Assembly (NCBI RefSeq): GCF_029338275.1 | Contig: NZ_CP119789.1 | Location: 2,790,001-2,854,000, forward strand | DNA: 64,000 nucleotides | Direction of reading: 5' to 3' | Source of the DNA: Haloarcula ordinaria | GTDB lineage: Archaea; Halobacteriota; Halobacteria; Halobacteriales; Haloarculaceae | In this document: positions 1 through 7,230 of the stretch, one piece after another | Numbering within the stretch: the first letter of the stretch is position 1 | Layout: each line of letters starts with the position of its first letter | Program-made: the position numbers and the translations under genes | The notes under the pieces: generated by a model | What the model was told of the DNA's origin: nothing | Seen by the model: only the letters and a program-made list of their open reading frames with translations | The model's database searches: none

Positions 1-164
1 TCAGCGGACCGATGCGGACTCGGACATGCGAAATCCCCTGCGAAGACGATCCGTGGGCACCCGACAACTGGGAGGCGTACCTAGAAGAGCAACGGGAAAT
101 TCAGGCGGAAGTCCGTGAAAGCGAAGCGAACGTAGAAGCGCACCTGCGGAACCGTGGGTACTAA
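1..164 (+). CDS. Small hypothetical protein, possibly a C-terminal fragment
   Basis: An open frame enters from the left edge and ends with TAA at 162-164. If it starts at the ATG at position 12 it encodes a 50-residue acidic peptide beginning MRTRTCEIPCEDDPW, with CEIPC resembling half of a metal-binding knuckle. It may instead be the end of a longer gene cut by the window. No family is recognised. Codon use and the run of Glu/Arg residues look coding, but the piece is too short to be sure. Confidence 0.4.
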   Translation, partial: SGPMRTRTCEIPCEDDPWAPDNWEAYLEEQREIQAEVRESEANVEAHLRNRGY

Positions 165-443
165 CTGACGGATGCGACGCGAACTGATCCCTTCTGGGAA
201 CCCGCTTACTCGTGTACATAAGCACGTACAGTCACACGTACACGAGAACGGACGTCAGTACGCACTCACACCCACCCGGCAGCAGATTTTCACTCGACAC
301 CCGGTGTGTTCTCCCCCCGACTAGAATTCTGGACACCCCCCGTCTCCCACACCCTGTTTCCAGTGTCATTCAAACTCGATGGGGCTTGACACTCGCCTCA
401 TAGATCGCACCGTCCACTTGAACGGTGCCCGGGTGTGCAGCAA

Positions 444-1145
444 TCAAACGCCGTACTCCTGGAGTTTCTCCTCGTACCACTCGACCCCGCGGTTCGCAAT
501 CCGTGACACCGTCGTAGCCGGCACTCCGGTCGTGTCCATAACGGCACGAACCGATTCCCCGTTCTCTCTCCGTTCGATCACCTCTTCGACGATGTCCCAC
601 TCGTGATCGTGACGCTCCAAGTGGCACTTGTCCGCGGCGAACGTGAGGCCGAACGGGACAGTTCCCTGGTAACATCCGTTCTCACGCCGCTCACGTATTG
701 CTGCCTTCGATTTCTTAATCTCTTCTTCTTTCGTTTTGCGTTCAATTCGCCGCTGGAGGTCGAATGCTAAGGAGTTCTCCTCAACGTCATCGCTCACGAA
801 CACCATCTCCACGTCACCCTGAACGCATGCGTGTTCAATCACGGAGAAGTACTCATCACGAGCGACGCGACGGTCGTCGTACGCAACTATGAGGTCAAAC
901 CCACCGTTCCGGAGATCTTCGACAGCGGCTTGTACGTCTTCGCGCTCGTCGAGTAGTTGCTTAGCATCCTCGTCCCGTGTGAGTGTGCTGAATCCTGTTT
1001 GTACCCCCAAGTCCAACGTTTCAACGGTGCCTGCAAGCTCCTCAGCGACAGCTTGCACGCTTTCCCGCTGTTGCTCAAGTCCAATGTCCGACTCGGTTCC
1101 CTTCGACTTCCGAATCCATGTGAGGGCTTTAGCCGTCATTTTCAC
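444..1145 (-). CDS. Serine recombinase (resolvase-type)
   Basis: 233 residues. The N-terminal part fits the resolvase/invertase catalytic domain: WIRKSKG near residues 10-16 holds the putative nucleophile Ser14 next to Arg12, and YDDRRVARDEY matches the conserved DRLxR region. The C-terminus is a compact helical DNA-binding part (GVPATTVSRI looks like a recognition helix). Such enzymes cut and rejoin DNA through a phosphoserine link. Its start overlaps the end of the upstream AbrB-like gene by 17 bases, so the two are co-transcribed. In an integrated element it may resolve multimers, invert DNA or assist excision. It lacks the large cysteine-rich region of phage serine integrases. Confidence 0.8.
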   Translation of the reverse strand: MKMTAKALTWIRKSKGTESDIGLEQQRESVQAVAEELAGTVETLDLGVQTGFSTLTRDEDAKQLLDEREDVQAAVEDLRNGGFDLIVAYDDRRVARDEYFSVIEHACVQGDVEMVFVSDDVEENSLAFDLQRRIERKTKEEEIKKSKAAIRERRENGCYQGTVPFGLTFAADKCHLERHDHEWDIVEEVIERRENGESVRAVMDTTGVPATTVSRIANRGVEWYEEKLQEYGV

Positions 1146-1341
1146 CCTTTTCTGTTTCGACGGTGAATTCGACTTCGGCGTCCGTACCGGAGTCGGGGTC
1201 GGTGCTGATTGTCCATTTCACGACGGCATCGTCACCTGTGGGGGCGTTCGTGATTGCGAGCACCTCTCGTGGGATCGTAGAAGCGTAACTGTTCTGACTT
1301 CTTTGCCACAATTTGGTGGTGAATTCGAAGGATTCGCTCAT
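1129..1341 (-). CDS. AbrB/SpoVT-like small DNA-binding protein
   Basis: 70 residues. The pattern WQRSQNSYASTIPREVLAI followed by a VKWTI strand resembles the swapped-hairpin AbrB/MazE fold, where short beta strands precede an IP-containing turn. Such proteins act as dimeric transition regulators or antitoxin-like repressors. It lies directly upstream of, and overlaps, the serine recombinase, so it probably controls the pair. The start codon is at 1339-1341, with a TATA-like element about 28 bases upstream, suggesting a leaderless transcript. The fold call rests on pattern only. Confidence 0.6.
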   Translation of the reverse strand: MSESFEFTTKLWQRSQNSYASTIPREVLAITNAPTGDDAVVKWTISTDPDSGTDAEVEFTVETEKGENDG

Positions 1342-1364
1342 GTGCTATTGTATGATGCACTGAG

Positions 1365-1374
1365 TGTTATTTCC
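1365..1374 (-). promoter_or_regulatory. TATA-like promoter of the AbrB-recombinase pair
   Basis: On the plus strand the stretch reads GTTATTTCCC followed by TATAAG. On the minus strand an AT-rich box sits about 28 bases before the ATG of the AbrB-like gene, the spacing of a leaderless haloarchaeal promoter. Confidence 0.4.
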
Positions 1375-1511
1375 CTATAAGGGACAGATAGGGTCGGACA
1401 GTGTTCCGTACCCCCAGATGTACGAAACACCCCACCCCAGTCTATGAAACAGTGAGATTGGGAAGGGATTTTGACAAACCACTTGAAAGCCCACAGTAAG
1501 ACTGTGATAGG

Positions 1512-2039
1512 ATGCCAGCTACACAGACGATCACCATTTTCGACGGGTTAGAGATCAAGGTTGAACCCGTCGAAGAACCTGACCCTGTGTATTTCACGAG
1601 CGACGAACCGGAATTCAACATCCACTTACGGAACAACGACGCGGAATACGAATTCTCAGAGGGTAGTGCGCTTCTATGGACCATCGAAACGAATCCGATG
1701 CAAGTCGTGCACTCCGGAGAGGTTGAATTTGGTCCGTTAGACCACGGTGAAGAAACGACGGTGACTGTCGGTGGGAAAGTACTTGCATACGAAGGGCACG
1801 GTGTACTCGGAGTCGCCTCTGGAGCTTCCGGGACCAACGATTCACACCGTTGGGAATTGAATGCGGGCAGACGGAATTCAGCGGACCCAGCGTACAGTTT
1901 CTCTGTGTGGGATGAGTCAGATTATAATGCGTCTATTCGGCGTCCGAAACGGATGCAACTCGCTATGGTCGGGACGTCTGTCATTCTGATCGTATTCGCT
2001 CTAATCCAAATTCTCCTTGCAATGGGCGTCTTTGGATAG
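1512..2039 (+). CDS. Membrane-anchored beta-domain protein, unknown function
   Basis: 175 residues. Residues 1-135 form a hydrophilic, beta-rich region with no signal peptide (strands such as FNIHLRNNDAEYEF and TTVTVGGKVLAY), similar in feel to CARDB/immunoglobulin-like domains. The C-terminus has one strong membrane segment (MVGTSVILIVFALIQILLAM, about residues 152-171). The arrangement suggests a tail-anchored protein. The next gene downstream also encodes a membrane protein. No family is recognised. Confidence 0.6.
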   Translation: MPATQTITIFDGLEIKVEPVEEPDPVYFTSDEPEFNIHLRNNDAEYEFSEGSALLWTIETNPMQVVHSGEVEFGPLDHGEETTVTVGGKVLAYEGHGVLGVASGASGTNDSHRWELNAGRRNSADPAYSFSVWDESDYNASIRRPKRMQLAMVGTSVILIVFALIQILLAMGVFG

Positions 2040-2130
2040 CGGGGTCACCACTCAGATAATCATATTCGAGAGCATCGCCGTCTGGGGAACTGTTTTTAAT
2101 AATGCCCTCGAAGTTTCTGCAAGGAATAGT

Positions 2131-2493
2131 ATGGGGCTTGGACGTGACCTTTTCCAGACTGTCAAGTGGGGGAAGTCTATGTTTAGTAGCCGGAAAGCGG
2201 ACCTGATTAGCAGCGGCGGAGGAGCGTCTCTCCTCTGGATACTTGTCGCAGTCGGCCTGTTGGGACTGGAGCTGGGGTACGCGAACAATCTTGATATACT
2301 CCAACTGAGCGGGATCACAGTACTAATCGCGGGGATGGATACAGGAACGCTACTCACCTTTTCCTACATTTTCGACCCTCTCATCGGGGATGTGTTTGGC
2401 CTGTTCGGCCTACGAGCAGTACTTACGTTCCTCGCAATTCTGTCTCTCCCAGGGTGGATGGTTAGCTACTTCCGGGGAATCCGAAGCAACTGA
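2131..2493 (+). CDS. Small membrane protein, unknown function
   Basis: 120 residues from the ATG at 2131, chosen because a TATA-like GTTTTTAATA lies about 30-40 bases upstream (2092-2101). The frame is open further 5', but that extension is not protein-like. Three hydrophobic segments are visible (near ASLLWILVAVGLLGLELGY, LSGITVLIAGMDTGTLLTF and LRAVLTFLAILSLPGWMVSY). It probably belongs with the preceding tail-anchored protein. No known family is recognised. Confidence 0.55.
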   Translation: MGLGRDLFQTVKWGKSMFSSRKADLISSGGGASLLWILVAVGLLGLELGYANNLDILQLSGITVLIAGMDTGTLLTFSYIFDPLIGDVFGLFGLRAVLTFLAILSLPGWMVSYFRGIRSN

Positions 2494-2588
2494 ACTTGTC
2501 AGACGGCACTGGTGCGCGCAGTTTGGACGTTCTAGAAAAGATCGACCGGATACGATTCCATGGGCCTGTCACGACCAATCCCCGCGTA

Positions 2589-3179
2589 TCACGGTTCGAA
2601 TCCGATTTCAAGATCAACTTTCTGGTGAACTCCGTAAGGATCGACGAATTCCATCGTTTTCGTCCGGATAAACCGACTCACTTCCCCATGGCGAGGCCTC
2701 CAGTGCGCCATCGCAACCCCCTCTGACTCTAACAACATCCCTCCAACAAAGTTCACGACTCCGGCAACGAGCAGCGCAATCCACCAGTCACTGGGGGCCG
2801 CCAGAACCACGGCCGCTACCGGTAGCGACGCGTACATCGTGAACGCAGGCACGTTGTATAACCGCCACGTCTTCATACTGAGAAGATACGCAGCCATGCC
2901 GTACGTGCCGAGCAGCAGTCCAATGTCACCGTACCATACAAGGAGTCTTGGAGCCTCCTCTAGGCTCAGAAACGACACATTAAGTGCTAACACGTTCGTG
3001 AATACGGTAACTCGACTAACGTAGTATTTCTCGACGGTAATTCCGACGACCAGTAACCCGAACACTGGGAGATTCGGCCCGAATATCCGTACGAACGCAT
3101 CAATCAGCATATTCCACATTCCTACGAATAGGCGTAGTAACTTGCGGTAGTACACCTGAGGTGATTGATGGAGCAGCAC
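2589..3179 (-). CDS. Polytopic membrane protein, unknown function
   Basis: 196 residues starting at a GTG (3177-3179). A TATA-like run (TTTTAGAAAAAGG on the minus strand, 3203-3216) lies about 30 bases upstream, fitting a leaderless start. About five membrane segments are visible, followed by a soluble C-terminus. The gene shares its strand with the pentapeptide-repeat gene to the right and is separated from it by 36 bases that hold its own promoter. No family is recognised. Confidence 0.6.
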   Translation of the reverse strand: MLLHQSPQVYYRKLLRLFVGMWNMLIDAFVRIFGPNLPVFGLLVVGITVEKYYVSRVTVFTNVLALNVSFLSLEEAPRLLVWYGDIGLLLGTYGMAAYLLSMKTWRLYNVPAFTMYASLPVAAVVLAAPSDWWIALLVAGVVNFVGGMLLESEGVAMAHWRPRHGEVSRFIRTKTMEFVDPYGVHQKVDLEIGFEP

Positions 3180-3215
3180 CGAACTTCTCCACAGCTGGCG
3201 ACCTTTTTCTAAAAC

Positions 3216-5231
3216 CTAATCAATTGACTTCGTGAGAGAGAACACGAGGAAGGGAATCAGAAGCGTTGCAATCACTCCCTCAAGACTTGTCAGGAAGCGA
3301 CCGAGCAATCCAGAAAACGTTTGACTCGGACCGAATACCAGTGTCGCAAATGCTTGCAAGCTTAGCGTAATTCCAGTGAGGAAGTTGCCAGCTGTTGTCC
3401 CAGTGCCGCAGAGCATCCCCGTGTAAATCAGGGCGAATACGCTGATGGTTCCAGTCGCAATCAGAATCGGCCGGCCAGGGTCTTCTCCATAGCCGCAAAT
3501 CCAGTCCAGTAACCGTAGTTCGAGCCATTTGAACAAGGAGTCCCAGTGCCGGTTCTCACTCCATCTGTCTCTAAGAATATCGCCTCGATACTGCATTTCA
3601 CGTTTGTAAAACCCGGCACAGGCATCTTCTTGGTTGGAAGCTCCTGCACTGGCTCGTGCTGATTGGTACGTCTGGTATGCTTCCAGTTGGCCGGGTTCAA
3701 ACTCTGTGGCTTCAAATTCTGGGTTGACATTCAATCGCCAATTGGGAGCGAGTTCGGCTGTGTAGTCGTCGAACGGGAAATTGTCGAAGTCGGGAGCAAC
3801 AAAATATGCCTGCTGTAGATCGTCGCCGTTGGTATTGTGGAAGTGAATGTTTCCAACGGTAGTTTGATAGAAGACAAATCGGACCCTGCCATTGTCTGGT
3901 TGGTGAAGCTCGCCCTCCTCAAGGGACCCCCCAATAAACTTGATTTCGGCGTCCTTGTCTACGGAACTTCCTCGCCAGCTAATATCGTGTATGTCGGTGT
4001 CTCTAAACCTCGTGTCCCCGATATCGTTCTGTTGATGATCGCCATTAATTTTGGCCTCAACGAGGTTCAGTGAATGAATCTCACAGCCGGTGGTGGCGAA
4101 ATCTCTAATGACAGAATCGGTGAACCCGATTGATCCATATTCGCCTTCGCTAATGTGGAGCGACGGGAGATCGCAGGACTTGATATGGAGTTCATCCACG
4201 TAATCTGCTGAGATGACGAGTTGATCGACATCGATATCAAATATATCCACTTTGTCCGTTGTGACATCGCTGAACCATGCCTTCCCGCAGGTTGTCTTAG
4301 AAGCGCGGAGTGCTTCCTCGAACGTTCCTTGAACCCACAGTTCCTCGTCAATAGTTGCGGCATCTAGAACCAGTGTGTCCATTGCACAGCCTGAAATCCG
4401 CAGGTCGCCGGTCACATCTGCATGCGCAAGCCCTACACCTTGGAGTACCGAGTCTTCGATTTCGAGACCGTCGTCAAACGTTGAATCTTCCAGAAGGAGC
4501 TTGTCCCCGAACTCTGCCTCACTGATGGTACAAGAACACTCGAACGTAGCTTCTTGACCATCAACTACTGTCCCAAACGTCGCATTATCAACGGAAAATT
4601 CCTCATAAAAGGTCGCCTCGGTCAAAATCACGGAGAGATGGGCGTTGGGACAGCGGAAGACATCGATATGTGCTTCGTGGAATCCAGCACGGTTGATCTC
4701 GGCTTCTGTAAAGTCGATCTCGGCAACTGTCAGCCCTTCCCCGTATATTCTGTCCAAATCCGACATCACTGCCGAAAATGTGCCGTCAACAGTGACGCGT
4801 TGCAGGCCTAATGCGTGGTCAAACACGGCATGGGAGACGTCAATATCAGTAAACGTACTGTAGTCTAGCAGTATGGCGTTTCGTATCTGAGAGTTCGCAA
4901 ATGAGAGTTGTTGAAATTCGTTTGCCCGCAAGTTAATCGGCTGGTCTGCTGTGTTCCGGAGTGAAAGAAAATCCAGTGGCAAATCATCAAGAGCCGCTCC
5001 ATGCAATTCATTTTCTTCACCCCGGAGGATATCCTCGATAAACCGTTCTCGAAACTCCTCTTCACTAACCCCTGCAGTATCTCGCCCGCCGCTCGACATG
5101 TGGAATATACATCGCTCAGTATTTTCTCCGTATTGCTCGTGGGGACAGTTCCACGTCCAGTGATCAATGATATCTACCCCGTGCTCCTCCTGCCAGTCCT
5201 GCGAGTCAAATGAATATGTACACGATGCCAT
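3216..5231 (-). CDS. Pentapeptide-repeat protein with C-terminal channel-like membrane domain
   Basis: 671 residues. Residues 1-50 hold a Cys/His cluster (C4, then NCPHEQ and CIFHMSS) suggesting a small metal-binding module. Residues about 80-470 are a long series of degenerate A(D/N)xxF-type repeats (such as FANSQIRNAILLDYSTF and LIHADVTGDLRISG-like units), expected to fold as a right-handed quadrilateral beta-helix. About residues 580-671 hold two or three membrane helices and a pore-loop-like stretch (LQAFATLVFGPSQTFSGLLG) arranged as in two-helix ion channels, but the canonical GYG filter is absent. The architecture suggests a membrane pore gated or tethered by the helix. An AT-rich TATATGAG-like element lies near 5274-5284. 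Confidence 0.7.
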   Translation of the reverse strand: MASCTYSFDSQDWQEEHGVDIIDHWTWNCPHEQYGENTERCIFHMSSGGRDTAGVSEEEFRERFIEDILRGEENELHGAALDDLPLDFLSLRNTADQPINLRANEFQQLSFANSQIRNAILLDYSTFTDIDVSHAVFDHALGLQRVTVDGTFSAVMSDLDRIYGEGLTVAEIDFTEAEINRAGFHEAHIDVFRCPNAHLSVILTEATFYEEFSVDNATFGTVVDGQEATFECSCTISEAEFGDKLLLEDSTFDDGLEIEDSVLQGVGLAHADVTGDLRISGCAMDTLVLDAATIDEELWVQGTFEEALRASKTTCGKAWFSDVTTDKVDIFDIDVDQLVISADYVDELHIKSCDLPSLHISEGEYGSIGFTDSVIRDFATTGCEIHSLNLVEAKINGDHQQNDIGDTRFRDTDIHDISWRGSSVDKDAEIKFIGGSLEEGELHQPDNGRVRFVFYQTTVGNIHFHNTNGDDLQQAYFVAPDFDNFPFDDYTAELAPNWRLNVNPEFEATEFEPGQLEAYQTYQSARASAGASNQEDACAGFYKREMQYRGDILRDRWSENRHWDSLFKWLELRLLDWICGYGEDPGRPILIATGTISVFALIYTGMLCGTGTTAGNFLTGITLSLQAFATLVFGPSQTFSGLLGRFLTSLEGVIATLLIPFLVFSLTKSID

Positions 5232-5404
5232 GTATCCAGAAAATACGATGTTACCCCTGAGAACATTCGGTGCTCATATAAAACCCAATAACTGACCGTT
5301 TTTGGGCAAAACGAGCGCTCGCACGCATATCGTATTGCTCATCTTCGGTATACAGTAAGCCTCTATTGTCAAAATCTATGTGGGATGTGCCAATGATAGC
5401 GAGC

Positions 5405-6076
5405 TTACTCGTGTTCCTGTACAGCCGTCTCCAGTTGGAAAAGTGGCTGTACGTCCGACTCGGCGTATTCACGGACCGCTTCGATTTCCTCCAACGTGGC
5501 TTCACCGTCAAGGATTCGGAGGCCGAGATTGGGCATATCGCTCCCGTCAATTACGTTACCGTCAAGCCGAGTTTCAACGGTCTCAATATCGTGGTATTGT
5601 AGTGCGGACTCCAGTTTGACGTTGAATCCAGCTTGTCGCTTTACTTCTGTGAAGAGGTCATGATGATTGACCACGTCAAGAATGAGTTGCAGATCATCGT
5701 GCGTAGTATGGTGACCACGACATTCTTCAGTAGTACGTTCGGCACGGTGCCGAATTACCGGGATGTCGTAGAATTCGCCGTTGTACGTGATGAGGCGGGC
5801 GGGACGGCGTTCTCTGATCCACTCTATGAATCGGTCGAGTAATTCGCGTTCGTCGCATAGTGATGGCCCGCGGCGGAACAGCACATCTGTTTCTACGTCC
5901 CCCTCCGGCGACCTGTACCCGAGAGGTATGCAGAATAATGTCCAGTGTGTTGGATCCGCGAAGTCGATGTCGGGTTCTGGGACGAGGTTGATCGTTTCTA
6001 TGTCGATTGCGATGGTTCCGGTGAGGTCGTCGCGTCCGCGAATCTGTTGAGTCGTATGCGACCGAGGCTGGCTCAT
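5405..6076 (-). CDS. DEDD-family 3'-5' exonuclease (RNase H fold)
   Basis: 223 residues. Motif I is clear (IAIDIETIN, with Asp25 and Glu27), motif II is in ITYNGEFYDIPVI, and motif III is YAESDVQPL with the last catalytic Asp. The order and spacing fit predicted ribonuclease-H-like exonucleases related to DnaQ and the exonuclease domain of B-family polymerases, but no polymerase domain follows. It would degrade DNA or RNA ends in the cytoplasm using two metal ions. It has its own promoter in the 36-base gap to the repressor gene. In this element it likely serves replication or repair. Confidence 0.75.
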   Translation of the reverse strand: MSQPRSHTTQQIRGRDDLTGTIAIDIETINLVPEPDIDFADPTHWTLFCIPLGYRSPEGDVETDVLFRRGPSLCDERELLDRFIEWIRERRPARLITYNGEFYDIPVIRHRAERTTEECRGHHTTHDDLQLILDVVNHHDLFTEVKRQAGFNVKLESALQYHDIETVETRLDGNVIDGSDMPNLGLRILDGEATLEEIEAVREYAESDVQPLFQLETAVQEHE

Positions 6077-6097
6077 AATTCTGGAAATCCAAAGAAG

Positions 6098-6106
6098 ATA
6101 TTTAAA
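6098..6106 (-). promoter_or_regulatory. TATA box of the exonuclease gene
   Basis: The minus strand reads TTTAAATAT, centred about 26 bases upstream of the ATG at 6074-6076. The spacing puts transcription start at the start codon, as in leaderless haloarchaeal genes. Confidence 0.55.
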
Positions 6107-6112
6107 CGACAG

Positions 6113-6820
6113 CTAACCGCCGTGTTGTGGGTCTATCTCTATAGTTTCGTGTGCTCGGATGAGCTGCTCCAGTCGTTGATTCTCGTCGTCACTATACGTA
6201 TCTCGGATATGCTCGGTCAGCTCGACAGAGTCTGTGTCGCTTTGCCCTGTTACGAGCTCATAGACGAGTTCGCCGCGGTCTGTGATCCTGTACGCTTCGA
6301 TTCCACCAACTCGATCAGCGAATCCATGCCAATACATTCGGTAGAGGATGTTGCCGATGAATTCGGGTCGGAAGCCTTGTTCTTCCGGATCGTACGGGAG
6401 GCCTTGGGGGTCGTCAGCAAGTTCGGATGGAACGACTACGTCTTGTTCATTTAGCGCTATGAACCCGTATTTCTCTTCAGTGGACACCCACGCGAGATCG
6501 GGGAGAAATTCATTGTCTGGTTGGTGATTCCAAGATGTGAGCGTTAATTCGTGGAAGGTGTCGTGGTGGTTGCGGACGTATCGGTCAGTGTGCCATGCGG
6601 CGACTAATCCTCGCTGGGTGATTTCGAAGATACCGGACTTATCGATGACAGCGTATTTGAGGTAGCCCAGGTCGCGGAGAAACCTGATCCTCGTACCCAT
6701 GTAGTCTTGGTCGCGGTCGAGTTTTGCGGCGATTGTCCGTGGGTTGTGTCGTCGCCCTGTAGCGAGAATGTTCAGGATTTTCAGGTCGGTTGGGGTTGTA
6801 AGCGCATTTCGGTTCGACAT
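6113..6820 (-). CDS. Winged-helix repressor, phage phiH-type
   Basis: 235 residues. The first 75 residues form a winged helix: LKILNILATGRRHNPRTIAA, then DQDYMGTRIRFLRDLGYL as the recognition region, then a wing ending in GIFEITQRG. This layout is typical of the phiH1 repressor family found in haloarchaeal proviruses and plasmids. The rest (residues 80-235) is acidic, contains a second HTH-like stretch (RPEFIGNILYRMYWHGFADRV), and may be a ligand or dimer domain. It faces away from the replication operon across a 400-base promoter region, the expected position for a lysogeny or copy-control switch. Confidence 0.7.
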   Translation of the reverse strand: MSNRNALTTPTDLKILNILATGRRHNPRTIAAKLDRDQDYMGTRIRFLRDLGYLKYAVIDKSGIFEITQRGLVAAWHTDRYVRNHHDTFHELTLTSWNHQPDNEFLPDLAWVSTEEKYGFIALNEQDVVVPSELADDPQGLPYDPEEQGFRPEFIGNILYRMYWHGFADRVGGIEAYRITDRGELVYELVTGQSDTDSVELTEHIRDTYSDDENQRLEQLIRAHETIEIDPQHGG

Positions 6821-6845
6821 TATGACCGGGTTCTCCTTGGAGCAT

Positions 6846-6852
6846 TATAAAT
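6846..6852 (-). promoter_or_regulatory. TATA box of the repressor gene
   Basis: TTATAAAT on the plus strand (ATTTATAA on the minus strand) lies about 29 bases before the repressor ATG at 6818-6820. A second, plus-strand TATA (AATTTATAAG, 6917-6926) lies about 70 bases away, so the interval 6820-6945 is a divergent control region. Confidence 0.55.
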
Positions 6853-6915
6853 TTCAACGACATCTCGTGGTACGCTGAATTGGTATGCGATTGCGACTGT
6901 ATCGGAACACACCGG

Positions 6916-6926
6916 AAATTTATAAG
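6916..6926 (+). promoter_or_regulatory. TATA box facing the replication operon
   Basis: AAATTTATAAG on the plus strand, placed to start a transcript near 6945 that would run through the small frame at 7003 into the primase-helicase. A further TATA-like CTTAAAAAC lies at 7075-7083. Confidence 0.4.
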
Positions 6927-7002
6927 TGCGTGGTTGTTAGGACCGGCTACGCACTGCCGACCGCGACTCTAATCGGGCTCAAGGATTTACCTGAGTCTGC
7001 GT

Positions 7003-7230
7003 ATGGAAAACGGTCGGGAGGGCGGCCAATCAAACCAAGCTCGCTCCCGACACATGAAGGTACATACACACAACCTTAAAAACGACAGCTCAGTCGATCA
7101 GCAGCAACTGAAGCGAAGGCAAGCAGCTGATAAGTACACAGTCGAGACTGCGAAGGAGTACCCACCGTGCTCTGGTACGACGTTTTTGATTCGTCGCTTC
7201 TCTGATGGGGGTGCGGATTATGCCCAGTGA
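7003..7230 (+). CDS. Possible small basic protein upstream of the primase-helicase
   Basis: 75 residues, hydrophilic and basic in the first half (RSRHMKVHTHNLKND, then QQQLKRRQAADKY), unlike most haloarchaeal proteins. The stop codon overlaps the presumed start of the large replication gene at 7220, which would allow translational coupling. Its position opposite the repressor would suit a control protein. No family is recognised, and an alternative start lies at 7054. It could be spurious. Confidence 0.35.
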   Translation: MENGREGGQSNQARSRHMKVHTHNLKNDSSVDQQQLKRRQAADKYTVETAKEYPPCSGTTFLIRRFSDGGADYAQ

